This document shows positions 4,696 to 5,952 of a stretch of DNA of 5,952 nt, piece after piece. Source of the stretch: Acidobacteriota bacterium (GTDB taxonomy: Bacteria > Acidobacteriota > Polarisedimenticolia > J045); contig JAMOQA010000560.1 in NCBI GenBank assembly GCA_027064265.1, positions 1-5,952 of the forward strand, read 5' to 3'. Every line of letters starts with the position of its first letter. Position 1 is the first letter of the stretch. The position numbers were made by a program, and so were the translations under genes. The notes under the pieces were generated by a model. The model ran no database searches and had not been told where the DNA came from. It was given only the letters and a program-made list of their open reading frames with translations.

Positions 4696-5952
4696 TCATG
4701 GCAGCGTCGCCTGGAGCTCGAAGTTGTTGCAGGAGTCGACCAGGACCTGGTCGAGGTCGTCGTCGGGAGTCTCCTCGCTCGCCGGCCGATCCGGCAGCAG
4801 GCCGGACTCGCCGTCGAGGGTCGCGTCTCCCTCGTCGTACTTCGCCGTGACGACGTAGTAGAGGGTCGTCCCGGAATCGAAGCCGCTCACCGTGTCGTCG
4901 AGGAAGACGATCTCCGGGCGGACCGCCAGCGCCAGCGGCTGGTAGGAGAAGTCGATGGTGAAGTTGTCCCAGCTCGATCCGTCCGTATCCCGTACCCAGA
5001 GCTTGCCGGTCTGGTCGGCGACGAACAGCTTGCCGTTCGGGAGCATGCGGGCCTGCCGGGGCGCCGGACCGCCGTAGCCCGGGTCGATGGCCCAGGTGGA
5101 CGCATCGTGGGTCGTCCAGACGTCGCCGTCGTCGGGCACCAGGGCGACGGCCTTCCCGCCCGGGGCACAGGCCAGCCCCTCGACGTCCGAGGCGCCGGGC
5201 AGCGCGAGCGCCGTCCAGGTCACGCCCCCGTCGGTGGACTTCCAGAGATGCCCGCTCTCCCCGCCGATCCAGAGGGTGATCGATCCTCCGGGTTCCGTGG
5301 CCGCGCAGGCGGCCGCGAGGTCGTCGGTCGAGACCAGGACCGGCGCGAAGGACCGGCCCCCGTCGGTGGAGAGGATCGTCGCCCCGTTGTCGCCGACCGC
5401 CAGGACGGTCTGGCCGGCGACCGCGACGTCCCGCAGGTCGTCGGCGACCCCGGAGGCGATCGACGCCCAGGTGGCGCCCCCGTCGGTCGTGCGGATCACG
5501 GTGCCGCTGTCCCCGACCGCGACCGCCACGTCCTCGTCCACGTGCGCGACGGCCCGCAGGTCGGTGGCGACACCGATGGTCGCCGCGGCGCTCCAGTTGG
5601 CGCCGCCGTCCTCCGTGTGCCAGGAGATACCGGACTCGCCGACGACGATCCCGTGGAGACGGCTGCCGAACGAGATCCCGTGGAAGCGCTTGCCGAAGTC
5701 GATGTCCCCGAGGTCCATGAAGGCGCCGCCTCCCGCCGTCGAGTGCCAGAGCTGGGAGGTGCTGCCATCGCCGACCGTCCAGACGAGACCGGCCCACTGG
5801 GCCGCGCCGATGTTGTCGTCGGTGGTATAGCCGGCGCTGTCGTCGACCAGCGAGTCCGGGGTGCCGTCGCCGGTCGTGTCGTGGGCCCGGTAGACCGGGT
5901 AGAGGATCTTCTCCTGGTCGTAGCCGGCGGCGGCGTTGTCCGGGTTCTCCGC
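4696..5952 (-). CDS. Ycf48/Asp-box beta-propeller protein with C-terminal FN3-like tail, N-terminus beyond window
   Basis: The reading frame is open from the right edge to the stop at 4696, giving 418 visible residues. The first internal Met is residue 79 and falls within the propeller, so the real start lies outside. Seven propeller-like repeats of 40-44 residues begin near visible residues 60, 104, 146, 186, 229, 272 and 311. The middle four carry clear Asp-box motifs: HTEDGGANW (112-120), RTTDGGATW (154-162), LSTDGGRSF (194-202) and KSTDGGVTW (238-246), each preceded by VGESG or VGDSG-like turns. This pattern is typical of Ycf48-like and BNR propellers. An acidic stretch DTTGDGTPDSLVDD (25-38) precedes the propeller. 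A beta-rich segment (about 345-385, with GTTLYYVVTAKYDEG) resembles an FN3 domain, and the end contains one Cys (408). The gene is 17 bases upstream of the pseudopilin gene. Photosystem II assembly, the role of true Ycf48, is not implied; an exported or surface role is inferred from the neighbour. Confidence 0.82.
   Translation of the reverse strand, partial: AENPDNAAAGYDQEKILYPVYRAHDTTGDGTPDSLVDDSAGYTTDDNIGAAQWAGLVWTVGDGSTSQLWHSTAGGGAFMDLGDIDFGKRFHGISFGSRLHGIVVGESGISWHTEDGGANWSAAATIGVATDLRAVAHVDEDVAVAVGDSGTVIRTTDGGATWASIASGVADDLRDVAVAGQTVLAVGDNGATILSTDGGRSFAPVLVSTDDLAAACAATEPGGSITLWIGGESGHLWKSTDGGVTWTALALPGASDVEGLACAPGGKAVALVPDDGDVWTTHDASTWAIDPGYGGPAPRQARMLPNGKLFVADQTGKLWVRDTDGSSWDNFTIDFSYQPLALAVRPEIVFLDDTVSGFDSGTTLYYVVTAKYDEGDATLDGESGLLPDRPASEETPDDDLDQVLVDSCNNFELQATLP
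5215..5619 (-). repeat. Four canonical Asp-box repeats within the propeller gene
   Basis: Asp-box motifs are encoded at 5593-5619, 5467-5493, 5347-5373 and 5215-5241, with their conserved Asp residues 42, 40 and 44 residues apart. At DNA level the shared + strand core GCCCCCGTCGGT recurs in three of them, near 5224, 5356 and 5476, indicating fairly recent internal duplication or strong codon constraint. Flanking repeats on both sides are degenerate (STAGGGAF, THDASTW, DTDGSSW) but keep the spacing. Confidence 0.85.

Noticed and set aside
2105..4858. 917-codon open frame on the plus strand opposite the pseudopilin gene
   Set aside because: Its product is a low-complexity run of Arg, Pro, Gly, Val and Asp with no recognisable domain. 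The opposite strand carries a clear PilX-type protein with coupled neighbours. Long antisense frames are expected in DNA of this G+C content.
4679..5797. Upstream extension of the pseudopilin frame to an ATG at 5797
   Set aside because: It overlaps the propeller gene in a different frame, reads as Arg/Gly-rich low complexity, and would bury the PilX-type N-terminal helix inside the protein.
5087..5830. 247-codon plus-strand frame opposite the propeller gene
   Set aside because: Its repeats (for example APPSVDFQR-like segments) are the antisense reading of the Asp-box repeats, so it carries no independent signal.

Overview
This GC-rich window (roughly 70% G+C by eye, with strong G/C preference at third codon positions) looks like chromosomal DNA from a free-living, Gram-negative-type bacterium. 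It carries a FabB-type ketoacyl-ACP synthase, an A-type iron-sulfur carrier and proteins of the type IV pilus / type II secretion kind. The repeated Asp/Gly-rich loops and the large pseudopilin-like protein would suit an environmental lineage such as the former Deltaproteobacteria, Planctomycetota or a related candidate phylum. The sequence alone does not settle the taxon. I saw no tRNA, rRNA, CRISPR array, insertion sequence or phage gene.

Layout. Positions 1-999 (minus strand) hold most of a fabB-like gene; its C-terminus lies beyond the left edge. A 127-base divergent intergenic region (1000-1126) contains a near-perfect palindrome just before the ribosome binding site of a plus-strand A-type Fe-S carrier gene (1127-1498), which ends in an unusual alternating Cys-Ser tail. 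That gene converges, with a 16-base gap, on a minus-strand cluster that fills the rest of the window. In transcription order (right to left) the cluster is: a secreted-type seven-repeat beta-propeller protein whose N-terminus is cut off by the right edge (4696-5952), a 736-residue PilX/GspK-like pseudopilin with Asp-rich loops (2468-4678), and a four-helix membrane protein with a degenerate GGDEF domain (1515-2468).

The three minus-strand genes are tightly packed (17-base gap, then a TGATG stop/start overlap) and are most simply read as one operon. My inference is that the propeller and the pseudopilin are extracytoplasmic parts of a pilus-like or secretion-related surface structure. The last gene may be a membrane-bound c-di-GMP sensor: its catalytic GGDEF residues are lost, but the RxxD inhibitory-site motif is kept at the canonical spacing, as in PelD. 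That arrangement is the most interesting signal here. The fabB and Fe-S carrier genes look like ordinary housekeeping neighbours, apart from the carrier's Cys tail and its leader palindrome.
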